Made by a program: the position numbers and the translations under genes. The notes beneath the pieces were generated by a model. It was not told the DNA's origin, searched no databases, and saw only the letters and a list, made by a program, of their open reading frames with translations. This document shows positions 34,554 to 44,914 of a DNA stretch of 64,000 nt, piece after piece. Positions within the stretch are counted from its first letter, which is position 1, and every line of letters starts with the position of its first letter. The DNA lies in the NCBI RefSeq assembly GCF_025905425.1, contig NZ_CP109603.1, positions 3,922,501 to 3,986,500 of the forward strand. The letters run 5' to 3'. The stretch is from Pseudomonas putida. Lineage in GTDB: Bacteria > Pseudomonadota > Gammaproteobacteria > Pseudomonadales > Pseudomonadaceae.

Positions 34554-35542
34554 GCCGTTTCCTTTTGATAGTCCGCCAGCGCCTGAGCCAGGCGCTGTTC
34601 GTCTGCCCTACAGGCAGGCAACCCCAGGCGCACAGCCGCTGGCCGCTCGAACAGGCGCACCAGGATGCCGCGCCGGGCCAGAAAGTCATGCAGGTGCGCG
34701 GCGCGTTCGCTGCGCACGTACTGGAACAGGTCGCAGCCGCCGCTCGGGGCCAGGCCGGTACTGCGCAGCAGCGCGGCGAGCCGCTGGCTACTGGCGGCGC
34801 AGCGTTCGATCTGCGACTGATGGGCGGTGTGGTCGGCAAAACAGGCCTGGGCCAGCACCCGCGTCGGCCCACTGACTGTCCAGGGGCCGAGCAGCTCTGC
34901 CAGGCGCTGCAACAGGCTGGGTTCAGCCGCGACGAAACCCAGCCGTACCCCGGCCAGGCCAAAGAACTTGCCGAACGAACGCAGCACGATAAACCCAGGC
35001 TTTTCGGTGCACTCGACCACGCTGTGAACGGGGGTGTTGTCCATGAACGCTTCGTCGACCAGCAGCCAGCCGCCACGGGCCGCCAAGCGGCCATGCCAGT
35101 CGAGCAGACGCTCGCGGCTGACCTGGCGGCCGGTCGGGTTGTTGGGGTTGACCAGCACCAGCACATCGAGGCTGTCGAGCACGCCTTCGACCTCGGTTTC
35201 ATCCAGTTCGACCAGCTGATGCCCGGCCCGCTGCCAGGCGTGCGGGTGCTCGGCGTAGCAAGGGGTCAGCACCCCGACCCGGCCAGCCGGACGCAGCAAC
35301 GGCAAGGCCTGGATCGCCGCCTGCGAGCCGGCTACCGGCAGTAGCTGGCGAGTGCCGTAATACTGCCGGGCGGCTTCTTCCAGACCGTCTTCGGTCTCTG
35401 GCAGGCGCGCCCAGGCGTCGAGTGGAATGGGCGGGATCGAGTAAGGCCAGGGGGCAATGCCACTGGACAGGTCGAGCCAATGTTCCCGCGCGATACCGTA
35501 TTGATGCACCGCACGCAGTAGACGACCACCGTGTTCAAGCAT
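34550..35542 (-). CDS. cobD: threonine-phosphate decarboxylase CobD
   Basis: A 330-residue PLP enzyme of aminotransferase fold I. It makes (R)-1-aminopropan-2-ol O-phosphate, the linker arm of cobalamin, from threonine phosphate. [14 protein letters not shown] and [16 protein letters not shown] are at the start, NPNNPTGR in the middle, and the PLP Lys is in [18 protein letters not shown]. In Pseudomonas literature this gene is often called cobC. The start overlaps the end of cbiB by eight bases. Confidence 0.93.
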   Translation of the reverse strand: MLEHGGRLLRAVHQYGIAREHWLDLSSGIAPWPYSIPPIPLDAWARLPETEDGLEEAARQYYGTRQLLPVAGSQAAIQALPLLRPAGRVGVLTPCYAEHPHAWQRAGHQLVELDETEVEGVLDSLDVLVLVNPNNPTGRQVSRERLLDWHGRLAARGGWLLVDEAFMDNTPVHSVVECTEKPGFIVLRSFGKFFGLAGVRLGFVAAEPSLLQRLAELLGPWTVSGPTRVLAQACFADHTAHQSQIERCAASSQRLAALLRSTGLAPSGGCDLFQYVRSERAAHLHDFLARRGILVRLFERPAAVRLGLPACRADEQRLAQALADYQKETA

Positions 35543-36443
35543 TGCAGTAGGCTCCCAGGCAAATCAGCAGCACCCACAGCCACACACCCCGCTGCACCAG
35601 GCTCCAGCCGCGCTCGATGGCGTCGGCATCGGCCATCGGCCCTTCGCCCAGGCGCGGCCGCTCGTGCAGCTCACCGTGATACACCGCCGGGCCGCCAAGC
35701 TCGACCGCCAGCGCGCCGGCACCCGCCGCCATCACCGGGCCTGCGTTGGGGCTGTCCCACAGTGGCCCCTGATTGCGCCAGCAGGCCAGGGCCAGGCGGG
35801 TCTTGCCGAGCAGCGCGTAGGTCAGCGCCACCAGCCTTGCGGGAATATAGTTAAGAACATCGTCGATGCGCGCCGCGCACCAGCCGAACCGTTCGAAACG
35901 TTCGTTGCGATAGCCCCACATGGCATCCAAGGTATTGCTCAGCCGGTACAACACCACGCCGGGCGCGCCAGCCACGACAAACCAGAACAGCGCGGCGAAC
36001 ACCGCATCACTGCCGTTTTCCAGCACCGACTCGGTAGCCGCCCTGGCCACGGCGGGCTCGTCCAGCTCGCGGGTTTCGCGACTAACCAGGTAGCCTACCC
36101 GCCGCCGCGCCTCTTCCAGGTCGCCCTGGCGCAACGCGTTGGCCACCGGCAGCACGTGCTCGCCAAGGCTACGCAGCCCCAGGGCGCAGTACAGCGCCAG
36201 CACATCCACCAGCCAGCCGATGTACGGCAACCACGACAGGATCAGTGCGACCAGGGTCAACGGCACCACGGCGAGGAACCAGGCGCTCACCCCATGGCTG
36301 CGCCAACCGCGCCCTCCGGCATTCAGCCGGCGTTCCAGGTTGGCGGCCATGTTGCCGAAGGCCACCAGCGGATGACGCCGTTGCGGCTCGCCCAGCAAGG
36401 CATCCAGGGCCACCCCGGCCACGGTCAGCAAGGCAACGCTCAT
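35535..36443 (-). CDS. cbiB: adenosylcobinamide-phosphate synthase CbiB
   Basis: A 302-residue inner-membrane protein that joins adenosylcobyric acid to aminopropanol phosphate. Hallmarks are [19 protein letters not shown] near the N-terminus, [18 protein letters not shown], and [35 protein letters not shown]. Several hydrophobic helices are visible. In P. denitrificans naming it is CobD. The ATG at 36443 overlaps the bluB stop codon; a longer start five codons upstream is less likely. Confidence 0.94.
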   Translation of the reverse strand: MSVALLTVAGVALDALLGEPQRRHPLVAFGNMAANLERRLNAGGRGWRSHGVSAWFLAVVPLTLVALILSWLPYIGWLVDVLALYCALGLRSLGEHVLPVANALRQGDLEEARRRVGYLVSRETRELDEPAVARAATESVLENGSDAVFAALFWFVVAGAPGVVLYRLSNTLDAMWGYRNERFERFGWCAARIDDVLNYIPARLVALTYALLGKTRLALACWRNQGPLWDSPNAGPVMAAGAGALAVELGGPAVYHGELHERPRLGEGPMADADAIERGWSLVQRGVWLWVLLICLGAYCNA

Positions 36444-37090
36444 GGCCGCTCTCCCCATTGGTCGTGATACAGCAGGTCACTCAAGGGGCGCTCTTGGGCC
36501 CAGTTTTCCATCACCAGCATCGGTGCCGGATAGAATTCGGTCACAGGCCCCAGGCACAGCACGGCCACAGGCTTTGCCCCGCCAGGCATGCCTAGCAGTT
36601 CCCCCAGTGCCACGGGGTCGAACAGTGACACCCAGCCCATCCCCAAGCCTTCGGCACGCGCCGCCAGCCACAGGTTCTGGATGGCGCAGGCCAAGGAGGC
36701 GAGGTCCATTTCCGGCAAGGTGCGACGGCCAAAAATGTGCGACTCGCGCTGGTCCATCAGGGCGGCCACCAGCACTTCGGCGCAATCGTTGATGCCTTCG
36801 ACCTTGAGGGTCATGAATTCATCGGCCCGTTCGCCCAGGGCATCGGCGGTGCGTACCCGCTCCTGCTCGACCAGTGCCTGGATGCGCGCACGTAGGCCAC
36901 GCTGGGTGATGCGGATGAAACGCCAGGGCTGCATCAGCCCCACGCTCGGTGCCTGATGTGCTGCGGCCAACAGGCGGCCGAGCAGCGCTGGGGCCACCTC
37001 GCCACCGGCAAAATGCCGCATGTCGCGGCGCTCGCCGATGGCCCGGTAGAGCGCGGCGCGCTCGGCGTCGCTGAAAGCGTGCTCGCTCAT
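36440..37090 (-). CDS. bluB: 5,6-dimethylbenzimidazole synthase BluB
   Basis: A 216-residue flavin-destroying nitroreductase-fold enzyme that turns reduced FMN and oxygen into the cobalamin lower ligand DMB. FMN-binding arginines are in [11 protein letters not shown], the [22 protein letters not shown] segment is typical, and the [13 protein letters not shown] loop is near residue 155. It supplies CobT, encoded five genes downstream. The start overlaps the cobB stop codon. Confidence 0.94.
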   Translation of the reverse strand: MSEHAFSDAERAALYRAIGERRDMRHFAGGEVAPALLGRLLAAAHQAPSVGLMQPWRFIRITQRGLRARIQALVEQERVRTADALGERADEFMTLKVEGINDCAEVLVAALMDQRESHIFGRRTLPEMDLASLACAIQNLWLAARAEGLGMGWVSLFDPVALGELLGMPGGAKPVAVLCLGPVTEFYPAPMLVMENWAQERPLSDLLYHDQWGERP

Positions 37091-38382
37091 GGTCGCAACA
37101 GCGCCGCCGCCGCGTCAGGGTTGGAGGGGAAGTAGAAGTGCACGTAGGAAGCTGTCAGGCGCCCCAGGCGATAGACCGCCTCGTTGCCGCGCCCGCCGTT
37201 GGGGCTCAGGCCGCGAGCGATCGGCGTCAGATCGGTGCTGGTCAGGGAGTGGTGGTAGGTATGGCCGCGCAGGGTGCCTTCCGGCAGCTCTACCGCCTGC
37301 AGCGCCAGGGCCGCCAGGCGTTTCTGCATGGTCGCCTCGCCCGCCAGCAGGCCTAGCAGCTCAGCACGCTCACCCGCCACGTCGGTCAGTGCGTCGAGCA
37401 GGTAGAGCATGCCGCCACACTCAGCCAGCAATGGCTTGCCTTGCGCATGATGGTCACGGATCGCCGCGCACATTGGCGTATTGGCCGCCAGCGCGTGGTG
37501 GTGCAACTCGGGGTAACCACCTGGCAAGTACAGGCTGTCCACGGCTGGCAATTCACGGTCGTGCAACGGCGAGAAAAACACCAGCTCTGCCCCCAGGTTG
37601 TTCAGGAGGTCGAGGTTGGCACCATAAGTAAAAGCAAACGCCTCGTCCCGAGCCACGCCAATGCGTACACCGGCCAATGAAGCGTAGGCCGGCTGCGGTT
37701 CAGGCTCGGCAAACGCCACAGGCGGTGGTAACGCAGCATCGCAACTGGCGCCCAACGCCTCGGCCGCGGCATCCAGGCGGGCATCCAGGTCGTTCAGTTC
37801 ACTGGCCTGGACCAAGCCCAGGTGGCGGCTGGGCAGTTCGATACCGCGCTCACGCGACAGACCGCCGTACCAGCGCAACCCCTCGGTCAGGCTGCCTTCG
37901 AGCAGTTGCGCATGGCGCAGGCTGCCGACCCGGTTGGCCAGCACACCGGCGAACGGCAGGTCGGCCTGGTAGCGCGCCAGCCCCAGGGCCAGGGCTCCGA
38001 AGGTCTGGGCCATGGCCGTGCCGTCAATCACCGCCAGCACCGGCACGCCGAAGTGGCGCGCCAGGTCGGCGCTCGACGGGGTACCGTCGAACAGCCCCAT
38101 GACCCCTTCGATCAGGATCAGGTCGGCCTCCCCGGCTGCGTCCCACAGCAGGCGGCGGCTTTCCTGCGCGCCGATCATCCACAGGTCGAGCTGGTAGACC
38201 GGCGCACCGCTGGCACGCTCCAGGATCATCGGGTCGAGAAAATCAGGCCCACACTTGAACACCCGCACCTTGCGCCCGAGGTTGCGGTGCAGGCGGGCCA
38301 AGGCCGCGGTAACGGTGGTCTTGCCCTGGCCGGAAGCCGGCGCCGCGATCAGTACGGCCGGGCAATGTCGCAGCTCACTCAC
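37087..38382 (-). CDS. cobB: cobyrinate a,c-diamide synthase CobB
   Basis: A 431-residue glutamine amidotransferase that amidates the a and c side chains of hydrogenobyrinic or cobyrinic acid. The ATP-binding P-loop is IAAPASGQGKTTVTAALAR near residue 12, with FKCGPDFLDPMILE and EGVMGLFDG after it. The C-terminal glutaminase-like domain has Cys in LAECGGMLYLLDAL and His in ASYVHFYFPSNP. The ATG overlaps the cobO stop codon (38379-38382). Confidence 0.95.
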   Translation of the reverse strand: MSELRHCPAVLIAAPASGQGKTTVTAALARLHRNLGRKVRVFKCGPDFLDPMILERASGAPVYQLDLWMIGAQESRRLLWDAAGEADLILIEGVMGLFDGTPSSADLARHFGVPVLAVIDGTAMAQTFGALALGLARYQADLPFAGVLANRVGSLRHAQLLEGSLTEGLRWYGGLSRERGIELPSRHLGLVQASELNDLDARLDAAAEALGASCDAALPPPVAFAEPEPQPAYASLAGVRIGVARDEAFAFTYGANLDLLNNLGAELVFFSPLHDRELPAVDSLYLPGGYPELHHHALAANTPMCAAIRDHHAQGKPLLAECGGMLYLLDALTDVAGERAELLGLLAGEATMQKRLAALALQAVELPEGTLRGHTYHHSLTSTDLTPIARGLSPNGGRGNEAVYRLGRLTASYVHFYFPSNPDAAAALLRP

Positions 38383-38990
38383 AATTCAACGCCCTTTTGC
38401 GCACGGATACCCGCTTGGAATGCGTGCTTGAGCATGCCCATCTCGGTGACCGTATCGGCCAGCTCGATCATTTCGGGCTTGGCGGCGCGGCCGGTGACGA
38501 TCACATGCTGCATCGGCGGGCGGGCCTGGATGTCGCTAAGCACCTGGTCGAGGTCGAGGTAGCCATGCTTGAGGGCGATGTTCAATTCATCGAGCACCAC
38601 GAACTGCACCGTCGGGTCCTGCAGTAGCTGGCGCGAAACCGCCCAGGCGGCTTCGGCGGCGGCGATGTCGCGCTGGCGGTCCTGGGTCTCCCAGGTAAAA
38701 CCTTCGCCCATCACGTGATAGCGCACCTGCTCGGGGAAGCGCCGGAAGAACAGCTCTTCACCGGTGCTGTTGCGGCCTTTGATGAACTGCACCACGCCGC
38801 ACTGCATGCCATGGCCCAGGGCGCGGGCGAGCATGCCGAAGGCCGAGCTGCTCTTGCCCTTGCCATTGCCGGTCAGCACCAACAACAGGCCGCATTCATT
38901 GGGGGAATTGGCGATGCGTTCGTCGATGATCGCCTTTTTGCGCTGCATGCGCGCCAGGTGGCGTTCGTCGCGTTCGGTGGGTTCGCTCAT
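38379..38990 (-). CDS. cobO: cob(I)yrinic acid a,c-diamide adenosyltransferase CobO
   Basis: A 203-residue CobA-type adenosyltransferase that puts the upper adenosyl ligand on the cobalt. The P-loop is LLVLTGNGKGKSSSAFGM, followed by GVVQFIKGRNSTGEELFF and FVVLDELNIALKHGYLDLDQVL. It is the first gene of the ten-gene operon, so it is the one directly facing the riboswitch. The ATG at 38990 has GGAG eight bases upstream. Confidence 0.95.
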   Translation of the reverse strand: MSEPTERDERHLARMQRKKAIIDERIANSPNECGLLLVLTGNGKGKSSSAFGMLARALGHGMQCGVVQFIKGRNSTGEELFFRRFPEQVRYHVMGEGFTWETQDRQRDIAAAEAAWAVSRQLLQDPTVQFVVLDELNIALKHGYLDLDQVLSDIQARPPMQHVIVTGRAAKPEMIELADTVTEMGMLKHAFQAGIRAQKGVEL

Positions 38991-39094
38991 CAGGGGTCTC
39001 CGCAGGCTGAGGCCACGCGAAGCGCAGCGACAGGTCGATAGGCAGGCAGACGGAGAGCGCGCAGGAGCCGCGGCCAGACGCCACGGTGCACCGC

Positions 39095-39113
39095 GCATCA
39101 CCCTCCGTGATGC
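39095..39113 (-). promoter_or_regulatory. hairpin with GGAGG loop in the cob leader
   Basis: Between the riboswitch and cobO, the minus strand forms a perfect 7-bp stem GCATCAC/GTGATGC whose five-base loop is GGAGG, an anti-Shine-Dalgarno complement. It may belong to the expression platform or be a decoy ribosome site. No intrinsic terminator with a T-run is visible in the leader, which suggests translational control. Confidence 0.4.
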
Positions 39114-39123
39114 CGTTGGCTGT

Positions 39124-39315
39124 ATCAGGCCGGTCTCCGGGCTTGTGAGCGGGCCTTGGCCCCGGCCTGCGCGCCTTCCCGGATGCTGGCATCCAGTGGC
39201 TGTGCGCGACCTTTGACTCACCTACCGTTGCGGGGGCAGCGCCGGAATCGCACCTTGGCAGGCGCCCACCGGCTTCCCAGTTTCACCCTGCACAGTCGAG
39301 GCCGGCAGGGCACCT
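39124..39315 (-). promoter_or_regulatory. cobalamin riboswitch upstream of the cob operon
   Basis: The minus strand carries the conserved B12 core blocks in order: GGTGCC near the start, GGTGAAACTGGGAAGCCGGTG, the CTGCCCCCGCAACGGTA block around 39223-39242, GAGTC, GCCACTG and the closing GCCCGGAGACCGGCC near 39130. The aptamer ends about 135 bases before cobO. Binding of adenosylcobalamin should shut off the operon. Confidence 0.95.
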
Positions 39316-39449
39316 GAAACACGCGCGAAGGTTAGAGGGTTGGGGCGGGAGCGTCAATCGAACACGCTTGCCTTCTGAGCAGTGGCAGTGCACCTATCGA
39401 GCGCCGCCCCCTGAGCCTGGAATAGCCCAACGGAGCGGCGCTCGCGGCT

Positions 39450-41996
39450 TCAAGCGGGAAAGAAGCGCTGTACCAGTCCCGGTGTTCGAATCTGTTCACG
39501 ATAAGCCGCCATGTCGAAGGCAAGCCCGGTACGCAAATCGTATACCGGCCCCAAAGCAGGCTTGATCGTCTGCTTCAAGGTGACCTTGATGAAGCGATAG
39601 TACTCACCATAGACCTGCTGCAAGGCATCGATGCGAAAGTAATTACCCGGTAGGAACAGCGTTTCGGCCTCTTCCGGGAAAGACGAAAAGGCGCTGACCG
39701 GTGTCGCGCCGTGGTACTCACCTGCAGGGAGTTCGAACACTACCGAACTGTCATCAAATAGCCCAGGCAGGCCTCCTGGCACGTTCGGGTAAGGCAAGCA
39801 GGCGAACTCTGTAGCCATGTAAGGGTTCTCGGTAAACGAGGTAAAGTCGGTATTGACCAGCACATCGCCAACCTGCAGCTCACCGCGTCGATAACCTTCA
39901 CCGCCGGTACCCCGAGAACGATGGCCACCCCGGTAAAGCCTGACCTGGTTGCTTTTGGGCAACTGTTCGAGGCTATCGGCCAGGTCGACGATGTAGTCAT
40001 CCTCATCACCATATCGATAGCTCCCGGAACGGAACACATCGTTCACCTTCGACTCATCGCTGGTGTAGTAGTCAATCACCGCATTGAAGTACTCAGGCCC
40101 ATAGCGGTAGGAATAGTGCGTGCGCCCCGCGATTTTCACGCAATCCAGGTTTCGCACATCGAGGTCCGGCGCCCGCCCGCGTGGCAGCTCAGCGATTGGC
40201 CAGGATTTCAACAAGCCCTTCTGCCGCTCCAGCGCAAAACCGGACAGCTTCTTGCTTTGCACAGCGTTCGCCTGCGTGTAGGTATCCCAGAACGGTGAAA
40301 CCAAGCTCTGCATACCCTCCACTGTCGGGGGAGCACCGCCGAGCAAGCGTGGGGGTGCCAGCAGTTCCCATTCGCCCGCTTCGTTCAAGCGCACAGGGTG
40401 CAGCGGACTGAAAGCGAACGGATTATCCGCCGACACCACCAGCCACACCGCCAACCCATGGCTGTAACGCACGCGGTAAGGCAGGCCCTGCAGGGTGATC
40501 CAGCAACTGCCATCGTCATTGACCTGAATACCACGCAAGCGGCCTGCTTGGTCCGGCTCGCCAATGAGCACGGTATTGGCGTCGCGCACCTCCACGGGCA
40601 GGGTCGACGCATCCGCCCATTGCCAATGCTGGAGTGAAACGCCGGTTTCATGGGGCGGCGCCTCATAAGACAGGGAGGCAAAACTCGACTGAAAGCTGAT
40701 ATCCAGCAGGTTCATGCTCGCGAACACGCTTTCCAGCATTGCCGCGCGCAGCGCCTGCTTGCGGCTGCGCTCGTCAGTTGCATGCAGGGCTTCATCCACA
40801 TCGAGTGCCACCTTGCCAGCACTGGCACCGAGCAGCATGAGAGAAAGGGGCCAGCCCAAGGGCGCAAGGCCACCAAAGACCCCAAGAAAGGCCGACAGAT
40901 AGCCACTGAGCATGCCTTTGCGCAAGCTGGCATTGTCCTGCATCAGCCGAGCATTACCTTGCATATCGAGCTTCGCTTGGTCGACCAGGTAGGTGAAAAG
41001 CTCCGAAGCCAGCGGCCTTTTGAACAAGGACAAGGCAATCAATGCGGCTTCATCCGAGCGGCTCCCAGCAATGCCTTGCAGGTGCACCCTGATCAGGCGC
41101 TTTGCGTCAGCATCGCGGTGGTTGCTGTGCGCGCCGCTGACAAACGCATCGAGCTTGGCGCTCGATTGCAGTTGCCAGCACAGCCAACTGGCCATCGCCG
41201 CCTCGGAATCGAAGCCTTGTAGCGCTTCGTCGGACCAGGGCATGAACGCCAGTACCCGGCCATCCGGTGCGACCAAACTGAACAGGCACCACCTGTCACC
41301 GTCACCGAAGACGTAGCGGTTGACCGTCAACACGCTACGCGTCGCCCCCTGCTGCAGCCCCGCCAGTGTTGGCAACGCTTCATTGGCTAATGTGTCGCTT
41401 ATCATTGCCCGCAAGCGCTCCCAGTCGAGCAGCAAGATTTTGCCCCGGTTCAGCGCAGTAGCCGCCTGCCCTAGCAGATTGAACTTGGCAACAATGTGAA
41501 AATTGGCGCCATAGTTCGACCAATAACGCTCGACGTCAGCACGGTAGAGCACCGCGAAATCCAGCGCCCACAAGTCTTTTTGCACTTCACTGCCGAGCAT
41601 GGGTACTTCATTGCGCTCATCAAAGGTTATTGCATGCGGCCCCTGACGGTAGAAACCACCGCGCAGGTCGAGTTCGTCGCTGGCGTCCTGGAAGTATGCA
41701 TCGAATCGATTGATCACCAATTCGTCCAGCACCATGGACTTCTGGGGTGGCCCGCTGTGCTGCCAGCCGGTGAATGCCCGGGGGCTGGAGCTTTCGGTGT
41801 TGAACTGATGCCACCAAACGAACCGAGGGTCCATCGCCCTCCCCGTGTGCTTGAGCAGGAGACGCGCTGCATGCTTGCCGGCCAGCGCATACGGGTCAGG
41901 GAAATCATCTAAAATGGTACTCATCAGTTGTGCCAGAGGCGCGGCTGCGTCCATTGCTGCCAGGCTGCGGCGCGCTTTATCGTTGATATCGCCCAT
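39450..41996 (-). CDS. putative toxin: DUF6543-like N-terminus with C-terminal ADP-ribosyltransferase domain
   Basis: An 848-residue protein. Residues about 30-350 (FVWWHQFNTESSSPRAFTGW, RGGFYRQGP, EVQKDLWALDFAVLYRADVERYWSNYG) match the dermonecrotic-toxin-type DUF6543 module of large Pseudomonas toxins. A hydrophobic patch lies near 358-385 (GYLSAFLGVFGGLAPLGWPLSLMLLGAS). The C-terminal domain has all three marks of an R-S-E mono-ADP-ribosyltransferase: Arg689 in VRLYRGG, Ser720 in DFTSFTENPYMATEFA, and Glu776-x-Glu778 in FPEEAETLFLPGNYFRI. It would transfer ADP-ribose from NAD, probably onto arginine. The start is the ATG at 41996, preceded by TTGGAG. No secretion signal, and no immunity gene next to it, is seen. 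Domain calls are from motifs. Confidence 0.75.
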   Translation of the reverse strand: MGDINDKARRSLAAMDAAAPLAQLMSTILDDFPDPYALAGKHAARLLLKHTGRAMDPRFVWWHQFNTESSSPRAFTGWQHSGPPQKSMVLDELVINRFDAYFQDASDELDLRGGFYRQGPHAITFDERNEVPMLGSEVQKDLWALDFAVLYRADVERYWSNYGANFHIVAKFNLLGQAATALNRGKILLLDWERLRAMISDTLANEALPTLAGLQQGATRSVLTVNRYVFGDGDRWCLFSLVAPDGRVLAFMPWSDEALQGFDSEAAMASWLCWQLQSSAKLDAFVSGAHSNHRDADAKRLIRVHLQGIAGSRSDEAALIALSLFKRPLASELFTYLVDQAKLDMQGNARLMQDNASLRKGMLSGYLSAFLGVFGGLAPLGWPLSLMLLGASAGKVALDVDEALHATDERSRKQALRAAMLESVFASMNLLDISFQSSFASLSYEAPPHETGVSLQHWQWADASTLPVEVRDANTVLIGEPDQAGRLRGIQVNDDGSCWITLQGLPYRVRYSHGLAVWLVVSADNPFAFSPLHPVRLNEAGEWELLAPPRLLGGAPPTVEGMQSLVSPFWDTYTQANAVQSKKLSGFALERQKGLLKSWPIAELPRGRAPDLDVRNLDCVKIAGRTHYSYRYGPEYFNAVIDYYTSDESKVNDVFRSGSYRYGDEDDYIVDLADSLEQLPKSNQVRLYRGGHRSRGTGGEGYRRGELQVGDVLVNTDFTSFTENPYMATEFACLPYPNVPGGLPGLFDDSSVVFELPAGEYHGATPVSAFSSFPEEAETLFLPGNYFRIDALQQVYGEYYRFIKVTLKQTIKPALGPVYDLRTGLAFDMAAYREQIRTPGLVQRFFPA

Positions 41997-42076
41997 GCTC
42001 CACTCCAAACCTTGATTGTCGGGCAACCATCGTTGCTGCCTGAGCCCGCGCAGAGTGGTAGATGTGTGCCGCCGCA

Positions 42077-42099
42077 GGCTGAACCACTGCTGTTCAGCC
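42077..42099. promoter_or_regulatory. inverted repeat between the toxin and the sorbosone-dehydrogenase-like gene
   Basis: A perfect 8-bp inverted repeat, ggctgaac and gttcagcc, around a seven-base centre lies in the divergent promoter region. It could be an operator or a small hairpin. No known regulator consensus is evident. Confidence 0.35.
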
Positions 42100-42141
42100 G
42101 TGCTCTGAATAGTGAGAAAGCAACTTCGGAGCGCGGCGCAC

Positions 42142-43458
<1,317 letters not shown>

Positions 43459-43468
43459 GCGCAGTACC

Positions 43469-44005
43469 TCAGGGGTTCTGCGCCAGGTGCCCCTGAACAA
43501 TCACGCGCTTGGCTTGCAGATACGCTTTGGCCCAATAGCTGTTGGACAGGTAGTCCAGGCGCACCGTCCCACCCGTGGACGGTGCGTGCACAAAACGCCC
43601 CTCCCCCACGTAGATGCCGGCATGGCTGACCTGCGAGCCGCCACTGGTGGCAAAGAACACCAGGTCGCCCGATTGCAGCGCCTTCGCATCCACGGTCGGC
43701 GCGCGCATGACAATCATCTCCCGCGTCGAGCGCGGCAAACTGATGCCGGCGGCATCACGATAGACATACTTGATCAGGCCGCTGCAATCGAAACCGGAGT
43801 CGGGCGTATTGCCGCCCCATCGATAAGGCGTGCCCACCAGCCCGATCGCGCGGATCAACACGTCGTCGGCGATCGGCGAACCATCAGGCTGGCTGTAGGT
43901 AACCTTCGGCTGCTGAACCGTAGGAGCCGGCGCAGGGGCGCGACTGGAGCAGGCAGCAAGCAATGCCACCAGGGAAAGGAATGCGAAGCGCGCCATCATT
44001 GCCAT
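43469..44005 (-). CDS. NlpC/P60-family lipoprotein endopeptidase (copy 1)
   Basis: A 178-residue cell-envelope peptidoglycan hydrolase. The lipobox is LLAACSS near residue 19. The NlpC/P60 domain has the catalytic Cys in NTPDSGFDCSGLIKYVY, His in GSQVSHAGIYVG, and the third polar residue in RFVHAPS. Such enzymes cut the gamma-D-Glu-diamino-acid bond. It is convergent with the dehydrogenase gene and lies downstream of a paralogue. The ATG at 44005 follows CAGGAT; internal ATGs at 43999 and 43996 are possible. Confidence 0.9.
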   Translation of the reverse strand: MAMMARFAFLSLVALLAACSSRAPAPAPTVQQPKVTYSQPDGSPIADDVLIRAIGLVGTPYRWGGNTPDSGFDCSGLIKYVYRDAAGISLPRSTREMIVMRAPTVDAKALQSGDLVFFATSGGSQVSHAGIYVGEGRFVHAPSTGGTVRLDYLSNSYWAKAYLQAKRVIVQGHLAQNP

Positions 44006-44145
44006 GGCCAGAACATCCTGTCTGAGACCGCTGCGCTGCGGCCGAAAAGAGTTGAGAATTTAGATTAGACGCTTTCTGTAAATGCGCACGGCGGCGAGCT
44101 TTTTTCAAAGCATCGCCGCCGCGGCGGGGGTATTTCGTTTTGGTA

Positions 44146-44787
44146 TCAGTTGCGCGCGATGTTAGTCGGCGCCATCGCCAAGGCACGCTTGGCTTCGATG
44201 AAGGTCTTGCTCCAGTAGCGATCACCGAGGCTGTCGATGCGCACGCCACCGCTGCGGCGGCTGCTGGAGTGGATGAACTGATTGTCACCCAGGTAGATAC
44301 CGGCATGGCTGACGCGACCGCGGCCATTGGTGCTGAAGAACAGCAGGTCGCCTGGCTTGAGCTTGTTGCGGGCCACTTTCGGGGCATCGACGTTGATCAT
44401 TTCGCGCGTCGAACGCGGCAAGGTCATGCCGGCTTCTTCGCGGAACAGGTAACCAATAAAGCCGCTGCAGTCGAAGCCGGACTTCTCCGAGGTACCACCG
44501 AAGCGGTAGCGGGTGCCGATCAGGGCCATGCCGCGCTCGAGAATGCTGTCAGCCAGAACCGGCAGCTGATAAGGCTTGCTGTTGCTGGAGAACGCCTCCA
44601 GGTCATCTTCAGTGGCCAGCTCTTCCGGTTCGCCGAATACGGACGAAGACGAGGCTTTGGCCTTGAACGCCGATTGTGCGGAGATCGGGGTGTGATCCTG
44701 GGGCTGGGATACCGGGCCTTGGGCCGCGCAGCCAAAAAGCAGGGTCACGAGTGCGAGGGGCACGAGGGGTGCGAAGCGCTTTAGCAT
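44146..44787 (-). CDS. NlpC/P60-family lipoprotein endopeptidase (copy 2)
   Basis: A 213-residue paralogue of the downstream enzyme with a longer linker (Ser-rich AKASSSSVFGEPEEL). The lipobox is LLFGCAA near residue 20. The catalytic Cys is in SEKSGFDCSGFIGYLF, the His is in GRVSHAGIYLGDNQFIH, and PRSTREMINV matches the copy. The start is uncertain: ATG at 44787 or GTG at 44793, neither with a well-spaced ribosome site. The two genes are about 140 bases apart and probably arose by tandem duplication. Confidence 0.9.
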   Translation of the reverse strand: MLKRFAPLVPLALVTLLFGCAAQGPVSQPQDHTPISAQSAFKAKASSSSVFGEPEELATEDDLEAFSSNSKPYQLPVLADSILERGMALIGTRYRFGGTSEKSGFDCSGFIGYLFREEAGMTLPRSTREMINVDAPKVARNKLKPGDLLFFSTNGRGRVSHAGIYLGDNQFIHSSSRRSGGVRIDSLGDRYWSKTFIEAKRALAMAPTNIARN

Positions 44788-44914
44788 GGGCACGACCGTG
44801 TCTGTAATCCTTTAGAGGGGTGAAACTATGCCCTCTATCATGGCCATTTGCAAATTTTATCGAAAAAGATGTGACTTTTTCGTTTTACCGCTCTGGCCCA
44901 GGATTTTCAGGGGC

